A DNA stretch of 17,068 bases from the NCBI GenBank assembly GCA_000402295.1, contig AQRW01000129.1:1-17068 (forward strand). The letters run 5' to 3'. The DNA is from Candidatus Aerophobus profundus SCGC AAA252-L23 (GTDB taxonomy: Bacteria > Aerophobota > Aerophobia > Aerophobales > Aerophobaceae). Shown here piece after piece: positions 1-8,361 of this stretch (within the stretch, counting starts at the first letter, position 1; each line of letters opens with the position of its first letter). Under the pieces are notes generated by a model. That model saw only the letters and a list, made by a program, of their open reading frames with translations, searched no databases and was not told where the DNA came from. The position numbers were made by a program, and so were the translations under genes.

Positions 1-18
1 TTCTCCCCGAGTGCCGGC

Positions 19-47
19 TTGACAAAAAAATCAAATAAATATATGGT
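19..47 (+). promoter_or_regulatory. Sigma70-type promoter upstream of rny
   Basis: A perfect -35 hexamer TTGACA (19-24) is followed after 17 bp by TATGGT (42-47), a fair -10. It lies 25 bp before the first possible rny start. The assignment rests only on sequence match and spacing. Confidence 0.55.
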
Positions 48-71
48 ATTATCCGGTTGTGACAAAGATCT

Positions 72-1628
72 TTGAAAACAAAGGGGGTGGTTACGATTAG
101 TGGAATCTATTCAATTGTTATATATTTTGTAGTAGGAATTTTAGGAGGGGGGGGAATAGCCACTTCTCTATATAGATTTAGTTCTCGTTCTTTATTGGCT
201 AAAGCTCGAGAAAAATTAGCCCGGGCCGACGAAGAAATTAAGAGTAAACGACGGGAATTTGAGCTGGAAAAAAGGGAAGAACTCCATCGGCTCAGAGCCA
301 TCTTTGAGAAAGAGACTTTGGAAAAAACTGGTGAGCTGCATCAGCTTTCTAAAAGATTGATTGAGCGAGAGGAGAAAGTAGATCGTCATTTCCAAGAATT
401 AGAAAATAAAAGGAAGGAATTCATCGCTATAGAAGACAAGATAAAAGTGAGAGAAAATCAGATAGAGGAAACGAAAGTAAAGTGGCTCAGGGAAATGGAG
501 AGGATAGCTGGGATATCGGTTCAAGAAGCCAGGAGAAATCTTCTGGAGACTATAAAAAAAGAAGCTCGGGAAGAAGCATCCCAGATTATTCAAAAGGTAG
601 AAAGAGAAACTAAAGAGATAGCCGCCAAAAAGGCAAGAATGATAATAGCCACAGCTATTCAGCGATGTGCAGTCGATGAAGCATCTAACTCTGTTATTTC
701 TACCGTTTCCTTGCCTAACGATGAAATGAAGGGTCGGGTGATTGGAAGAGAAGGTAGAAACATAAGAACCTTCGAGGCCCTGACCGGGGTAGACCTTATC
801 GTGGATGATACTCCGGAAACAGTAGTCATTTCCTGCTTTGATCCTCTAAGAAGAAAAATTGCTCAGGTTAGTTTAGAACGACTCATTGCTGATAGTCGAA
901 TTCACCCGGGAAGAATAGAGGAAATTGTTGAAAAAGCTAAGAAAGATGTGGAAGAGTTAATCCGAGAAGAGGGACAACGAACAGTTTTTGATATGGGAAT
1001 CTCGAATTTATCTTCGGAACTGGTCAATTTACTGGGTAAACTGAAATTCCGCACCAGTTACGGCCAGAACGTACTGGAACACTCCAAAGAAGTAGCTTAT
1101 ATTGCCAGCATTATGGCCTCAGAAATCGGGTTGGATACAGGTATGGCCAAAAGGGCCGGACTGCTACACGATATCGGTAAAGCAGTGGATCAAGAAATGG
1201 AAGGACCCCATGCCTTAATTGGCGCTCATTTGGCTAAGCGATTTGGAGAATGTTCCAACGTTGTCCATGCCATAGCTGCTCATCACGAAGACAAAGTAGC
1301 CGAAACCACACTGGCAGCAATTATCCAGGCTTCTGATGCTATTTCTGCCTCAAGGCCTGGAGCCAGAAAAGAAGTTCTCGAGGCTTATGTCAAGAGACTG
1401 GAATTACTGGAGAAAGTAGCTAATTCTTTTTCAGGAGTGGATAGGTCTTACGCAATCCAGGCTGGAAGAGAAATAAGAATAATTGTCCAACCAGAAAGAG
1501 TCAATGATTATACGGCCGGTGAGTTGGCCAAGGAAATAGCTATCAAAATCGAGAAAGAACTCCATTACCCAGGCCAGATTAAGATTACGGTAATAAGAGA
1601 ACTCCGAGCCATAGAGTATGCCAAGTGA
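72..1628 (+). CDS. rny: Ribonuclease Y
   Basis: Membrane-anchored endoribonuclease that initiates mRNA decay in bacteria lacking an RNase E-led pathway. The 518-residue product has the complete family layout: an N-terminal hydrophobic segment (about residues 12-30, glycine-rich), a long charged coiled coil (about 38-190), a KH RNA-binding domain with the GxxG loop as GREG (225-228), and an HD phosphohydrolase domain with the HDIGK motif (His366, Asp367). Length matches the usual about 520 residues. The start is uncertain: TTG at 72 has a poor ribosome binding site. The strong purine run GGGGGTGG (84-91) lies inside the reading frame and would better serve an ATT codon at 96, which would begin directly before the membrane segment. 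The stop overlaps the next gene by 4 bp (GTGA), so rny and nadD are probably translationally coupled. Confidence 0.96.
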   Translation: MKTKGVVTISGIYSIVIYFVVGILGGGGIATSLYRFSSRSLLAKAREKLARADEEIKSKRREFELEKREELHRLRAIFEKETLEKTGELHQLSKRLIEREEKVDRHFQELENKRKEFIAIEDKIKVRENQIEETKVKWLREMERIAGISVQEARRNLLETIKKEAREEASQIIQKVERETKEIAAKKARMIIATAIQRCAVDEASNSVISTVSLPNDEMKGRVIGREGRNIRTFEALTGVDLIVDDTPETVVISCFDPLRRKIAQVSLERLIADSRIHPGRIEEIVEKAKKDVEELIREEGQRTVFDMGISNLSSELVNLLGKLKFRTSYGQNVLEHSKEVAYIASIMASEIGLDTGMAKRAGLLHDIGKAVDQEMEGPHALIGAHLAKRFGECSNVVHAIAAHHEDKVAETTLAAIIQASDAISASRPGARKEVLEAYVKRLELLEKVANSFSGVDRSYAIQAGREIRIIVQPERVNDYTAGELAKEIAIKIEKELHYPGQIKITVIRELRAIEYAK

Positions 1629-2251
1629 GAGAAAAAATCACTCTGGGAATTATGGGTGGAACGTTTAATCCTATCCACCATGGACATCTGGTAGCCGCTG
1701 AGGTTATCAGAGATGAATTTAAGCTGGATAGGGTATTATTTGTACCCTCGGGTAAGCCTCCACACAAATATGATAATGAGATAGCCTTACCCGAGCATCG
1801 CTGGAGGATGACGGTTCTGGCCACCGATAGTAATGCGTATTTTTCCGCCTCAGCTATCGAAATTAAAAGGAAAGGCCAATCTTATACTCGGGACACTATT
1901 ATAGAGTTAAAAAAGAGTTGCGACGAGACTATCAAGTGTTACTTTATTACCGGAGCAGATGCTATTGCCGAAATCTCTACCTGGCACAAAACAGAAGATT
2001 TACCCCGGTTAGCTACTTTTATAGCTGTATCCAGACCCGGATATAAACTTACTATTGATAAAATAGATCCTCTTTTCAGGAATTGCACCTATCTAATAGA
2101 AATACCTGCATTGGCTATTTCCTCTACTGATATCAGAAAGCGATTGAAAGAAGGTAAAACTATCAAGTATCTTGTGCCAGAGGTAGTAGAAAAGTATATT
2201 TACAAGAATCATCTTTATCAAGCAAAAACAACGAAAACAGAGCAGGATTGA
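1625..2251 (+). CDS. nadD: Nicotinate-nucleotide adenylyltransferase
   Basis: Transfers AMP from ATP to nicotinate mononucleotide, the penultimate step of NAD synthesis. The 208-residue protein has the nucleotidyltransferase signature GTFNPIHHGH (12-21) near its N-terminus and the C-terminal ISSTDIR motif (165-171) that closes the ATP site. Length is normal. It starts with GTG in a GTGA overlap with the rny stop. Its stop codon lies inside the -35 hexamer of the next promoter. In many bacteria nadD sits directly before rsfS, as here. Confidence 0.96.
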   Translation: MREKITLGIMGGTFNPIHHGHLVAAEVIRDEFKLDRVLFVPSGKPPHKYDNEIALPEHRWRMTVLATDSNAYFSASAIEIKRKGQSYTRDTIIELKKSCDETIKCYFITGADAIAEISTWHKTEDLPRLATFIAVSRPGYKLTIDKIDPLFRNCTYLIEIPALAISSTDIRKRLKEGKTIKYLVPEVVEKYIYKNHLYQAKTTKTEQD

Positions 2252-2275
2252 CTCTCTTTTAAACTTATGTATAAT
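2248..2275 (+). promoter_or_regulatory. Sigma70-type promoter for rsfS
   Basis: TTGACT (2248-2253) and a perfect TATAAT (2270-2275) are separated by 16 bp. The -35 overlaps the nadD stop codon. Transcription would start near 2282, leaving a leader of about 87 nt that carries an orphan GGGAGGAG (2318-2325) before rsfS. Confidence 0.7.
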
Positions 2276-2368
2276 AAACCTATTATTTGCGAAAATAGAC
2301 TTTAAGAAACTATCCCTGGGAGGAGAAAAGAGATAAAAAGTTCTCTATGACAAACCAAGAGAGGAAAA

Positions 2369-2734
2369 ATGAGATTGAATTCTCGTTCTGTGGTTCTTAA
2401 AGCAGTAGAGATTGCCGAAGAGAAAAAAGCGCAGAAGTTAGTAGTTTTAAATTTAAAGAAGATATCGCCCATAGCAGATTATTTCATAATTTTCCACGGG
2501 AATTCCTCTGTCCATATGAAGATTATTGCCCAAGAGTTGGAAAAAAAGCTCTCTGAGGTGGGTGTAGCTCTTCTTAATTCCAGGAAGTTTGATAATGATC
2601 GTTGGATATTGCTGGATTTTGGTTTTATAGTTATTCATATTTTTTCTGAGGAAGCCAGGGAATATTATCAATTAGAGAGACTGTGGATAGACGCCAAAAG
2701 GGAATTACTTTCAGGATCTGTCTCAACTAATTAG
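2369..2734 (+). CDS. rsfS: Ribosomal silencing factor RsfS (Iojap/DUF143)
   Basis: Binds ribosomal protein uL14 on the 50S subunit and blocks joining with 30S when nutrients are scarce. The 121-residue protein shows the family's conserved blocks: SPIADYFIIFHGNSSVH (33-49), RWILLDFG and the hallmark VIHIFSEEAREYYQLERLW. The ATG start is set by a good ribosome binding site, GAGAGGA, just upstream. It is separated from nadD by 117 bp and has its own promoter, so it can be expressed independently of the rny-nadD pair. Confidence 0.95.
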   Translation: MRLNSRSVVLKAVEIAEEKKAQKLVVLNLKKISPIADYFIIFHGNSSVHMKIIAQELEKKLSEVGVALLNSRKFDNDRWILLDFGFIVIHIFSEEAREYYQLERLWIDAKRELLSGSVSTN

Positions 2735-2743
2735 ATAAGAGTA

Positions 2744-2770
2744 GAAAAGGAAGAACTTTTCCACCTTTTT
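2744..2770 (+). terminator. Possible weak intrinsic terminator after rsfS
   Basis: GAAAAG (2744-2749) can pair with CTTTTC (2756-2761) across a GAAGAA loop, followed by CACC and a T6 run (2765-2770). The stem is short and AT-rich and the T-run is set back by four bases, so efficiency is doubtful. Confidence 0.35.
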
Positions 2771-2795
2771 TCTTGGTCGCTTCAATACAAAAAGG

Positions 2796-2871
2796 GGGGG
2801 CATAGCTCAGTTGGGAGAGCGCGTCCTTGGCGTGGACGAGGTCGGGGGTTCAACTCCCCCTGCCTCCACCA
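2796..2871 (+). tRNA. tRNA-Ala (anticodon GGC)
   Basis: A complete cloverleaf can be drawn. The acceptor arms are GGGGGCA (2796-2802) and TGCCTCC (2861-2867) with one G-T pair. The D stem is GCTC/GAGC, the anticodon stem CGTCC/GGACG encloses TTGGCGT, and the T stem is GGGGG/CCCCC with loop TTCAACT. The anticodon GGC is at 2829-2831. The discriminator is A and CCA is encoded. A T7 run follows immediately (2872-2878). Confidence 0.96.
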
Positions 2872-2997
2872 TTTTTTTATGGGATTTGAGAATCCAAAAT
2901 TACTTAGTTTCTACATCAGAAAAACTATTCTTTCCTACCTTAGAGATTTGATTTGTGATTTCTGGATAATTTCCGTAATAACAAAAGGGAAAGTGTT

Positions 2998-5883
2998 TTG
3001 TCAACTTTGAAGAATGAAGTAAAAATGGGAAAAATTACCGATATTGGACAAGCAGCTATTGAATTACACCGCAGGTTCAAAGGAAAAATTGAGGTAAGAA
3101 GTAAGTTTCCCATAAATGATACCCTCACTCTTTCCTTAGCCTACACTCCTGGAGTAGCGGAACCCTGTCGCCAGATCGCTTCTGATAAAGAAAAAATTTA
3201 CGATTATACTTCCAAGGCTGGCATGGTGGCTGTGGTAACTGACGGCTCAGCAGTGTTAGGCCTGGGTAACATCGGAGCAGCCGCATCCCTGCCAGTAATG
3301 GAAGGCAAAGCTATCCTTTTCAAAGAACTGGCCGGAATAAATGCTTTTCCCATATGCCTGGATACCCAGGATGTAGATAAGATTGTGGAGACTATCAGTC
3401 TGATAAGTTGCGTCTTCGGAGGTATTAATCTGGAGGACATATCTGCCCCTCGCTGTTTTCAGATTGAAGAAAAACTAAAGGAAAAAATAGATATTCCTGT
3501 CTTCCACGATGACCAGCATGGTACGGCTGTTATTGTCTTGGCAGCTCTTACCAACGCCTTAAGACTGATCAATAAAGATATCACCAAGGTAAAAATAGTA
3601 ATCAACGGAGCTGGAGCTGCAGGCATAGCTATCGCTAAATTCCTCCAGCGGGCTGGAGCTAAGGGAGAGTTAATTATCTGTGATACCAAGGGAATCATCT
3701 ATCAAGGAAGAAAAGAAGGAATGAATTTCATCAAGGAGGAAATGAGTAGACTTACCAATCCGGGAAAAAAGAAAGGAGATTTAACTTTTGCTTTAAAAGA
3801 GGCTGACGTCTTTATTGGAGTTTCTTCTGGCGGGATAGTAAAATCAGATATGATAAGAAAAATGAATTCCTCCCCTATCGTCTTTGCTATGGCTAACCCC
3901 ATCCCAGAGATTTACCCGGAAGAAGCTTATCGGGCTGGAGCTTCAATTGTAGGCACAGGAGGATCTAACTACCCTAATCAGATTAACAATATCCTGGGAT
4001 TCCCCGGTATCTTTAAGGGAGCTCTTCAAGTTAGAGCACGAGTGATCAATGAAGAAATGAAGTTGGCCGCTAGTTTAGCTTTAGCAAATGTGGTAAAAAA
4101 TGACCTGAGGAAAGATTACATTCTCCCCAAACCATTGGACCCTCGAGTGGTAGAAACTGTGGCCGCCGCCGTGGCCTCAACTGCCAGAAAAACAAAGGTA
4201 GCTAAAAAAATGAAATCAGTCAAAATACGCAGTGAAATTATTAAAAAAGGAATGGAAAAGGCACCCAATAGAAGTCTGCTCTATGCTACGGGAATACATA
4301 AGAGTGCTATGAATAAACCCTTCATAGGCATTGCTTCGAGTTACAGCGCCTTAGTTCCGGGACATATCTTCATGCGAGAAACAGAAAGATTCATAGAAAG
4401 GGGAGTGGAGGCCGGTGGAGGTTGTCCTTTTATTTTTGGCATTCCGGCTGTCTGTGACGGTATAGCTATGGGCCACTCTGGAATGAGATATTCCCTTCCC
4501 CTCCGGGAACTGGTCGCTGACTCTATCGAAACTGTAGCCGAAGCTCATGCTCTGGATGGTCTCGTTCTCCTTACCAATTGCGACAAAATCACCCCGGGTG
4601 CCCTTATAGCGGCAGCTCGGATAAACATTCCCACCATTATTGTTACTGCTGGTCCCATGCTATCGGGCCGCTACCGGGGAAAGAAACTTTCTCTGGTCAG
4701 AGATACATTTGAGGCGGTAGGAAGATTTCAAAAAGGGGAAATTGGAGAAAAGGAATTTCTTTGTCTGGAGCAAGAAGCTTGTCCGGGAGCAGGCTCCTGT
4801 CAGGGCCTTTATACAGCTAACACCATGTCCTGTTTAACCGAGGCTCTGGGAATGAGTCTTACAGGAACAGCCTCCTCGCTGGCTGTCTCGGCTCGAAAAA
4901 TGCGAATTGCTTATCAGGCAGGGAAAAGAGTTGTAGAGCTTGTATCTGAGCAGCTTCTCCCCCGAGATATTTTGAGCCAACAGGCCTTTGAAAATGCCAT
5001 CAAGGTAGACATGGCCCTGGGAGGATCGACTAATACCGTACTACATTTACTGGCAATCGCCCGGGCAGCCGCCATCGAGATACCTCTATCTCTTTTCGAT
5101 AAGATCGGCAAGCAAACTCCTCACCTGGTAAATCTGCGACCAGGAGGAGAGTATTTTATGGAGGATCTAGAATGGGCTGGAGGATTACCAGCTCTTCTAA
5201 ACAGACTAAAAGAAAATCTCTGGGAGACTCCCACAGTTAGCGGGCAATCTATAATTCAAATTGCTCAGGAGGCGGAAGTAATCAATGAAGAAGTCATTCG
5301 CCCTCTTACCAATCCCTATCATCCAGAAGGGGGAATTGCCATTCTCTTTGGTTCTCTGGCTCCGGAGGGAGCAGTAGTGAAACAATCCGCAGTTAATGAG
5401 TCTATGAAACAATTTCAGGGTAGAGCCCGAATTTTTAACCAGGAAGAGGATGCTCTTAAAGATATATTAGCCGGCAAAATCAGAAGAAAAGAAGTTATTG
5501 TTATTCGATATGAGGGTCCCCAAGGAGGACCGGGGATGAGAGAAATGCTTTCTCCCACAGCCGCAGTAGTGGGAATGGGTTTGGCTGACTCGGTTGCTCT
5601 AATCACTGATGGTCGTTTCTCCGGTGGCACCAGAGGTCCCTGTATCGGACATATTTGTCCCGAGTCAGCTCAAGGAGGACCGATTGCCCTTCTCAAAGAT
5701 GGGGACTTAATTTCCATTGATATTCCCTCACGGAGACTGGAAGTGAAAGTATCCGAATCAGAGCTACGGGAACGACGAAGAAAATGGACTGCTCGGCCAT
5801 CAAAAGTAAAAGGAGGGTATCTGGGTCGTTATGCTCAACTGGTCGGCCCAAGTAGCCAAGGAGCTGTTCTGGGACTACAATGA
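2998..5883 (+). CDS. Malic enzyme fused to dihydroxy-acid dehydratase
   Basis: One 961-residue reading frame joins two complete enzymes. Residues 1-404 are an NAD(P)-dependent malic enzyme (malate to pyruvate and CO2): YTPGVAEP with the catalytic Tyr49, MEGK with Lys104, metal site NLEDI (144-148), HDDQHGT (170-176), dinucleotide motif GAGAAG (204-209) and GTGGSNYPNQ (319-328). Residues 405-961 are dihydroxy-acid dehydratase (IlvD), the Fe-S dehydratase of valine, leucine and isoleucine synthesis: PGHIFM (454-459), CDGIAMGHSGMRYSLP, NCDKITPG (Cys528), ACPGAGSC (Cys601) and ITDGRFSGGTRGP. The IlvD part is exactly full length (557 residues) and begins at an internal ATG (4210). SLPLRE replaces the usual SLPSRE. 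The TTG start is supported by AAAAGGGA 8 bp upstream. The two steps are linked through pyruvate, which acetolactate synthase uses upstream of IlvD. A single-base homopolymer event at the junction (see findings) is an alternative to a true fusion. Confidence 0.88.
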   Translation: MSTLKNEVKMGKITDIGQAAIELHRRFKGKIEVRSKFPINDTLTLSLAYTPGVAEPCRQIASDKEKIYDYTSKAGMVAVVTDGSAVLGLGNIGAAASLPVMEGKAILFKELAGINAFPICLDTQDVDKIVETISLISCVFGGINLEDISAPRCFQIEEKLKEKIDIPVFHDDQHGTAVIVLAALTNALRLINKDITKVKIVINGAGAAGIAIAKFLQRAGAKGELIICDTKGIIYQGRKEGMNFIKEEMSRLTNPGKKKGDLTFALKEADVFIGVSSGGIVKSDMIRKMNSSPIVFAMANPIPEIYPEEAYRAGASIVGTGGSNYPNQINNILGFPGIFKGALQVRARVINEEMKLAASLALANVVKNDLRKDYILPKPLDPRVVETVAAAVASTARKTKVAKKMKSVKIRSEIIKKGMEKAPNRSLLYATGIHKSAMNKPFIGIASSYSALVPGHIFMRETERFIERGVEAGGGCPFIFGIPAVCDGIAMGHSGMRYSLPLRELVADSIETVAEAHALDGLVLLTNCDKITPGALIAAARINIPTIIVTAGPMLSGRYRGKKLSLVRDTFEAVGRFQKGEIGEKEFLCLEQEACPGAGSCQGLYTANTMSCLTEALGMSLTGTASSLAVSARKMRIAYQAGKRVVELVSEQLLPRDILSQQAFENAIKVDMALGGSTNTVLHLLAIARAAAIEIPLSLFDKIGKQTPHLVNLRPGGEYFMEDLEWAGGLPALLNRLKENLWETPTVSGQSIIQIAQEAEVINEEVIRPLTNPYHPEGGIAILFGSLAPEGAVVKQSAVNESMKQFQGRARIFNQEEDALKDILAGKIRRKEVIVIRYEGPQGGPGMREMLSPTAAVVGMGLADSVALITDGRFSGGTRGPCIGHICPESAQGGPIALLKDGDLISIDIPSRRLEVKVSESELRERRRKWTARPSKVKGGYLGRYAQLVGPSSQGAVLGLQ
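4204..4213 (+). other. A7 junction of the fused gene with latent ATGA stop/start
   Basis: The two enzyme domains meet at seven A residues (4204-4210), read as Lys-Lys plus the first base of ATG (4210-4212). The next base gives ATGA. In the +1 frame the TGA at 4211-4213 would end malic enzyme, while the ATG would start a normal-length IlvD. A weak AAAGG (4194-4198) precedes it. Confidence 0.6.
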
Positions 5884-5910
5884 AAAAATTCACTGGGAAA
5901 GAGGTGATTT

Positions 5911-7026
5911 TTGAATCACATCCTTAAGGTAGCTACGGATTTGGGAGTACAGGATCTGCTCAAGATTAGACCTTATGTTCCGGGTAAACCTATAGAGGAA
6001 GTCAAAAGAGAGTTAGGTTTGAAAAAAGTTATCAAAATGGCCTCTAATGAAAATCCTCTTGGTCCATCACCTAGAGCTATTCAAGCAATCAAGGATAATG
6101 CCAGTAAGGTTTACCTTTATCCTGACGGAGGAAGTTTCTATCTTAAAAAAGCTCTGGCCCAAAAACTTGGCGTGAATGAACAAAATCTCATTCTCGGAAA
6201 TGGTTCCGATGAAATCGTGTCTTTCCTTACCCGGATATTTCTTCGAAACAAAGGAGAAGCTATCGTTGGTTACCCCTCTTTTCTTATGTATGAGATTGAT
6301 ACCCGTTTATCCGGTGGCCAGCTCATTTCAGTTCCCCTAAAGCAGTTTAAATTGGATCTTTCAGCTATGAAAATGGCTATATCTGCTCGGACTAAACTTA
6401 TCTTTATTGACAATCCTAATAATCCTACGGGAACAATAGTAGAGAACGAAGAGGTCCAATCATTTCTTATCAATCTTCCTTCTCATCTTCTGGTGGTTTT
6501 TGATGAGGCTTATTACGAGTATGTAGAAAGTACTACCTTTCCTCGTCTTTTAGATCATTTTAGCTCCAAGAATATTATTATTTTGAGAACATTTTCCAAA
6601 ATCTGGGGTCTGGCGGGTCTACGAATTGGCTATGGTATTGCCAACAAAGAAATAATAGATATACTCAACCGATGTCGTCCACCCTTCAATGTGAATTCTT
6701 TGGCTCAAGTTGCCGCCGTGGCCAGTCTTAATGATAAAGAGCAAGTCAGAAAAAGCAGAGAATTGGTCAGAAAAGAAAAAAAGTTTCTCTATTCCGAGCT
6801 AAGAAAAATGGATCTTTATTTTGTTCCTACTCAAGCTAACTTTATTTTGATCAAAGTTGGAGAAAAAGCCTTGGAAATAGAAAATAAGCTTCTTCACCAG
6901 GAAATCATAGTAAGAAATATGGCGGGCTACAATCTGCCCGATTATTTAAGAATTACCATAGGTACCAGGAAACAAAATGAAGTTTTTGTCAGCCGTCTCC
7001 GAAAGATTATCTCAGAATCAAAGTAA
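5911..7026 (+). CDS. hisC: Histidinol-phosphate aminotransferase
   Basis: PLP enzyme that converts imidazole-acetol phosphate and glutamate to histidinol phosphate and 2-oxoglutarate. The 371-residue sequence has the class-I/II aminotransferase fold features: SNENPLGPSP (45-54), NPNNPTG (168-174), FDEAYYEY with Asp198 and Tyr201, the Schiff-base Lys230 in RTFSKIWGLAGLRIGY, and Arg238. Length is usual. The TTG start has a strong GAGGTG ribosome site (5901-5906). It lies 27 bp after the malic enzyme-IlvD gene and overlaps cmk by 50 bp. No other his genes are in the window. Related aminotransferases acting on aromatic amino acids cannot be fully excluded, but the N-terminal motifs favour HisC. 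Confidence 0.9.
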   Translation: MNHILKVATDLGVQDLLKIRPYVPGKPIEEVKRELGLKKVIKMASNENPLGPSPRAIQAIKDNASKVYLYPDGGSFYLKKALAQKLGVNEQNLILGNGSDEIVSFLTRIFLRNKGEAIVGYPSFLMYEIDTRLSGGQLISVPLKQFKLDLSAMKMAISARTKLIFIDNPNNPTGTIVENEEVQSFLINLPSHLLVVFDEAYYEYVESTTFPRLLDHFSSKNIIILRTFSKIWGLAGLRIGYGIANKEIIDILNRCRPPFNVNSLAQVAAVASLNDKEQVRKSRELVRKEKKFLYSELRKMDLYFVPTQANFILIKVGEKALEIENKLLHQEIIVRNMAGYNLPDYLRITIGTRKQNEVFVSRLRKIISESK

Positions 7027-7735
7027 CCAAAGTAAGAAATATCCAATTATAGCTATCGATGGACCAGCAGGTTCTGGGAAAAGTATTACGGCTTACCTCT
7101 TAGCTAAAAAATTAAATTACCTTTATCTGGACACAGGAGCTATGTATCGGGCCTTGACACTCAAAGCCATAAAGAATAAGGTAAATACCGATGATGCCCA
7201 GGCTCTCGCTGATTTAGTCGGCCAGACCAAGATTTCCTTGAAGCTTGGCTCTGCGCAAGGAACCCGGGTTTTTCTTGATGGAAAAGAGGTATCTTCTGAA
7301 ATTCGTTCCCCTTTGGTGAGTCGTTATGTTTCACAAGTGTCCACCATCAAAGAAGTTCGTGAGTACCTGGTTTCTCTACAAAGGAAGATTGGAAGTAAGA
7401 GTCAAGTAGTAGCTGAAGGACGGGATATAGGAACAGTAGTTTTCCCAGAAGCTACCGTCAAAATATTTCTCACCGCTAATCTCGAGGAGAGAATAAACCG
7501 ACGCTGGCAACAGTTAAGAGAAAAGGCAGGTTCTTCTTTATCCCGAAAAGAGATAGAAATAAATGTGAGACAGCGAGATTTGACAGATTCCCAGCGAGAG
7601 ATATCACCTCTCAAAAAAGCTTCGCAGGCGATTATTATTGATAACACTCATCTAAGTATTTCCCAAGCAGTGGAAAAGATTTGGCAGATAGTTCAGAAGG
7701 CATTACGGAAAACAGGGTATTCTTCTGAAAAATGA
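6977..7735 (+). CDS. cmk: Cytidylate kinase
   Basis: Phosphorylates CMP and dCMP. The 252-residue protein has the P-loop GPAGSGKS (29-36), DTGAMYRALTLKA, the NMP-binding GRDIGTVVFP (148-157) and the RQRDLTDSQRE lid region. Homologues usually begin only one to four residues before the AIDGPAGSGK block. Here the only standard starts give a roughly 20-residue polar N-terminal extension encoded inside hisC. ATG at 6977 has AGGA six bases upstream, so the overlap looks genuine. It ends in an ATGA overlap with plsC. Confidence 0.95.
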   Translation: MKFLSAVSERLSQNQSNQSKKYPIIAIDGPAGSGKSITAYLLAKKLNYLYLDTGAMYRALTLKAIKNKVNTDDAQALADLVGQTKISLKLGSAQGTRVFLDGKEVSSEIRSPLVSRYVSQVSTIKEVREYLVSLQRKIGSKSQVVAEGRDIGTVVFPEATVKIFLTANLEERINRRWQQLREKAGSSLSRKEIEINVRQRDLTDSQREISPLKKASQAIIIDNTHLSISQAVEKIWQIVQKALRKTGYSSEK

Positions 7736-8361
7736 AAGAAAGCCCTATCTGGTATCAATTACTCTGGGGACTGACTTTTATAGTTTTCAAACTACTGTTC
7801 CGCATACGAATAGAGGGAAAAACTAACATCCCTCTTCAGGGAGGGGTTATTCTGGCATCCAATCATAGAAGTTACCTGGATCCTATTGTGTTAGGTCTTC
7901 TCACCCAACGTAAGATAAACTTTTTGGCCAAAGAAGAACTCTTTCGAAACCCAGTCTTCGGCTATTTCATAAGTAAATTGGGAGCTTTTCCCATAAAAAG
8001 GCAACATCTAAAGAAAAAAAGTTATTTAAGAGCTGTTCAACTCTTGAAAGATGGAAAAATACTGGCTCTTTTCCCCGAGGGAACAAGAATGAATTCACCT
8101 CAGTTGGGCTTTTTCCACAAGGGAGCACTCAAGATTTCCTACGAGACAAAAGTTCCCGTAATACCTGTTTTCATTAAGGGGACTGATAGAGCCTTACCAC
8201 CTCATAAGGAAATGATTCGTCTTGCCCGGATAGAAGCTCGAGCGGGAGTTCCTCTAAATAAACATCTCCAGGAAACGAGATTAAATAAGCGGCAAGAAAT
8301 TAACAACTTGAGCAAAGCACTGGAAAACAAATTAAGAGAACTGGGGAAATTGTCCTCGTGA
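7732..8361 (+). CDS. plsC: 1-acyl-sn-glycerol-3-phosphate acyltransferase
   Basis: Acylates lysophosphatidic acid to phosphatidic acid at the inner face of the membrane. The 209-residue protein has a hydrophobic N-terminal stretch (about 8-24), the catalytic NHRSYLD (44-50, the NHx4D motif) and the substrate-binding FPEGTR (114-119), followed by VPVIPVFIKGTD. It starts by ATGA overlap with cmk and ends by GTGA overlap with ispH. The second glycerolipid acyltransferase gene, plsY, lies later in the same run. Confidence 0.93.
   Translation: MKESPIWYQLLWGLTFIVFKLLFRIRIEGKTNIPLQGGVILASNHRSYLDPIVLGLLTQRKINFLAKEELFRNPVFGYFISKLGAFPIKRQHLKKKSYLRAVQLLKDGKILALFPEGTRMNSPQLGFFHKGALKISYETKVPVIPVFIKGTDRALPPHKEMIRLARIEARAGVPLNKHLQETRLNKRQEINNLSKALENKLRELGKLSS

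Noticed and set aside
2347..2400. 17-codon leader ORF before rsfS
   Set aside because: Its ATG (2347) is 21 bases from the nearest purine-rich site and it has no amino-acid bias; the rsfS start at 2369 has a proper ribosome site.
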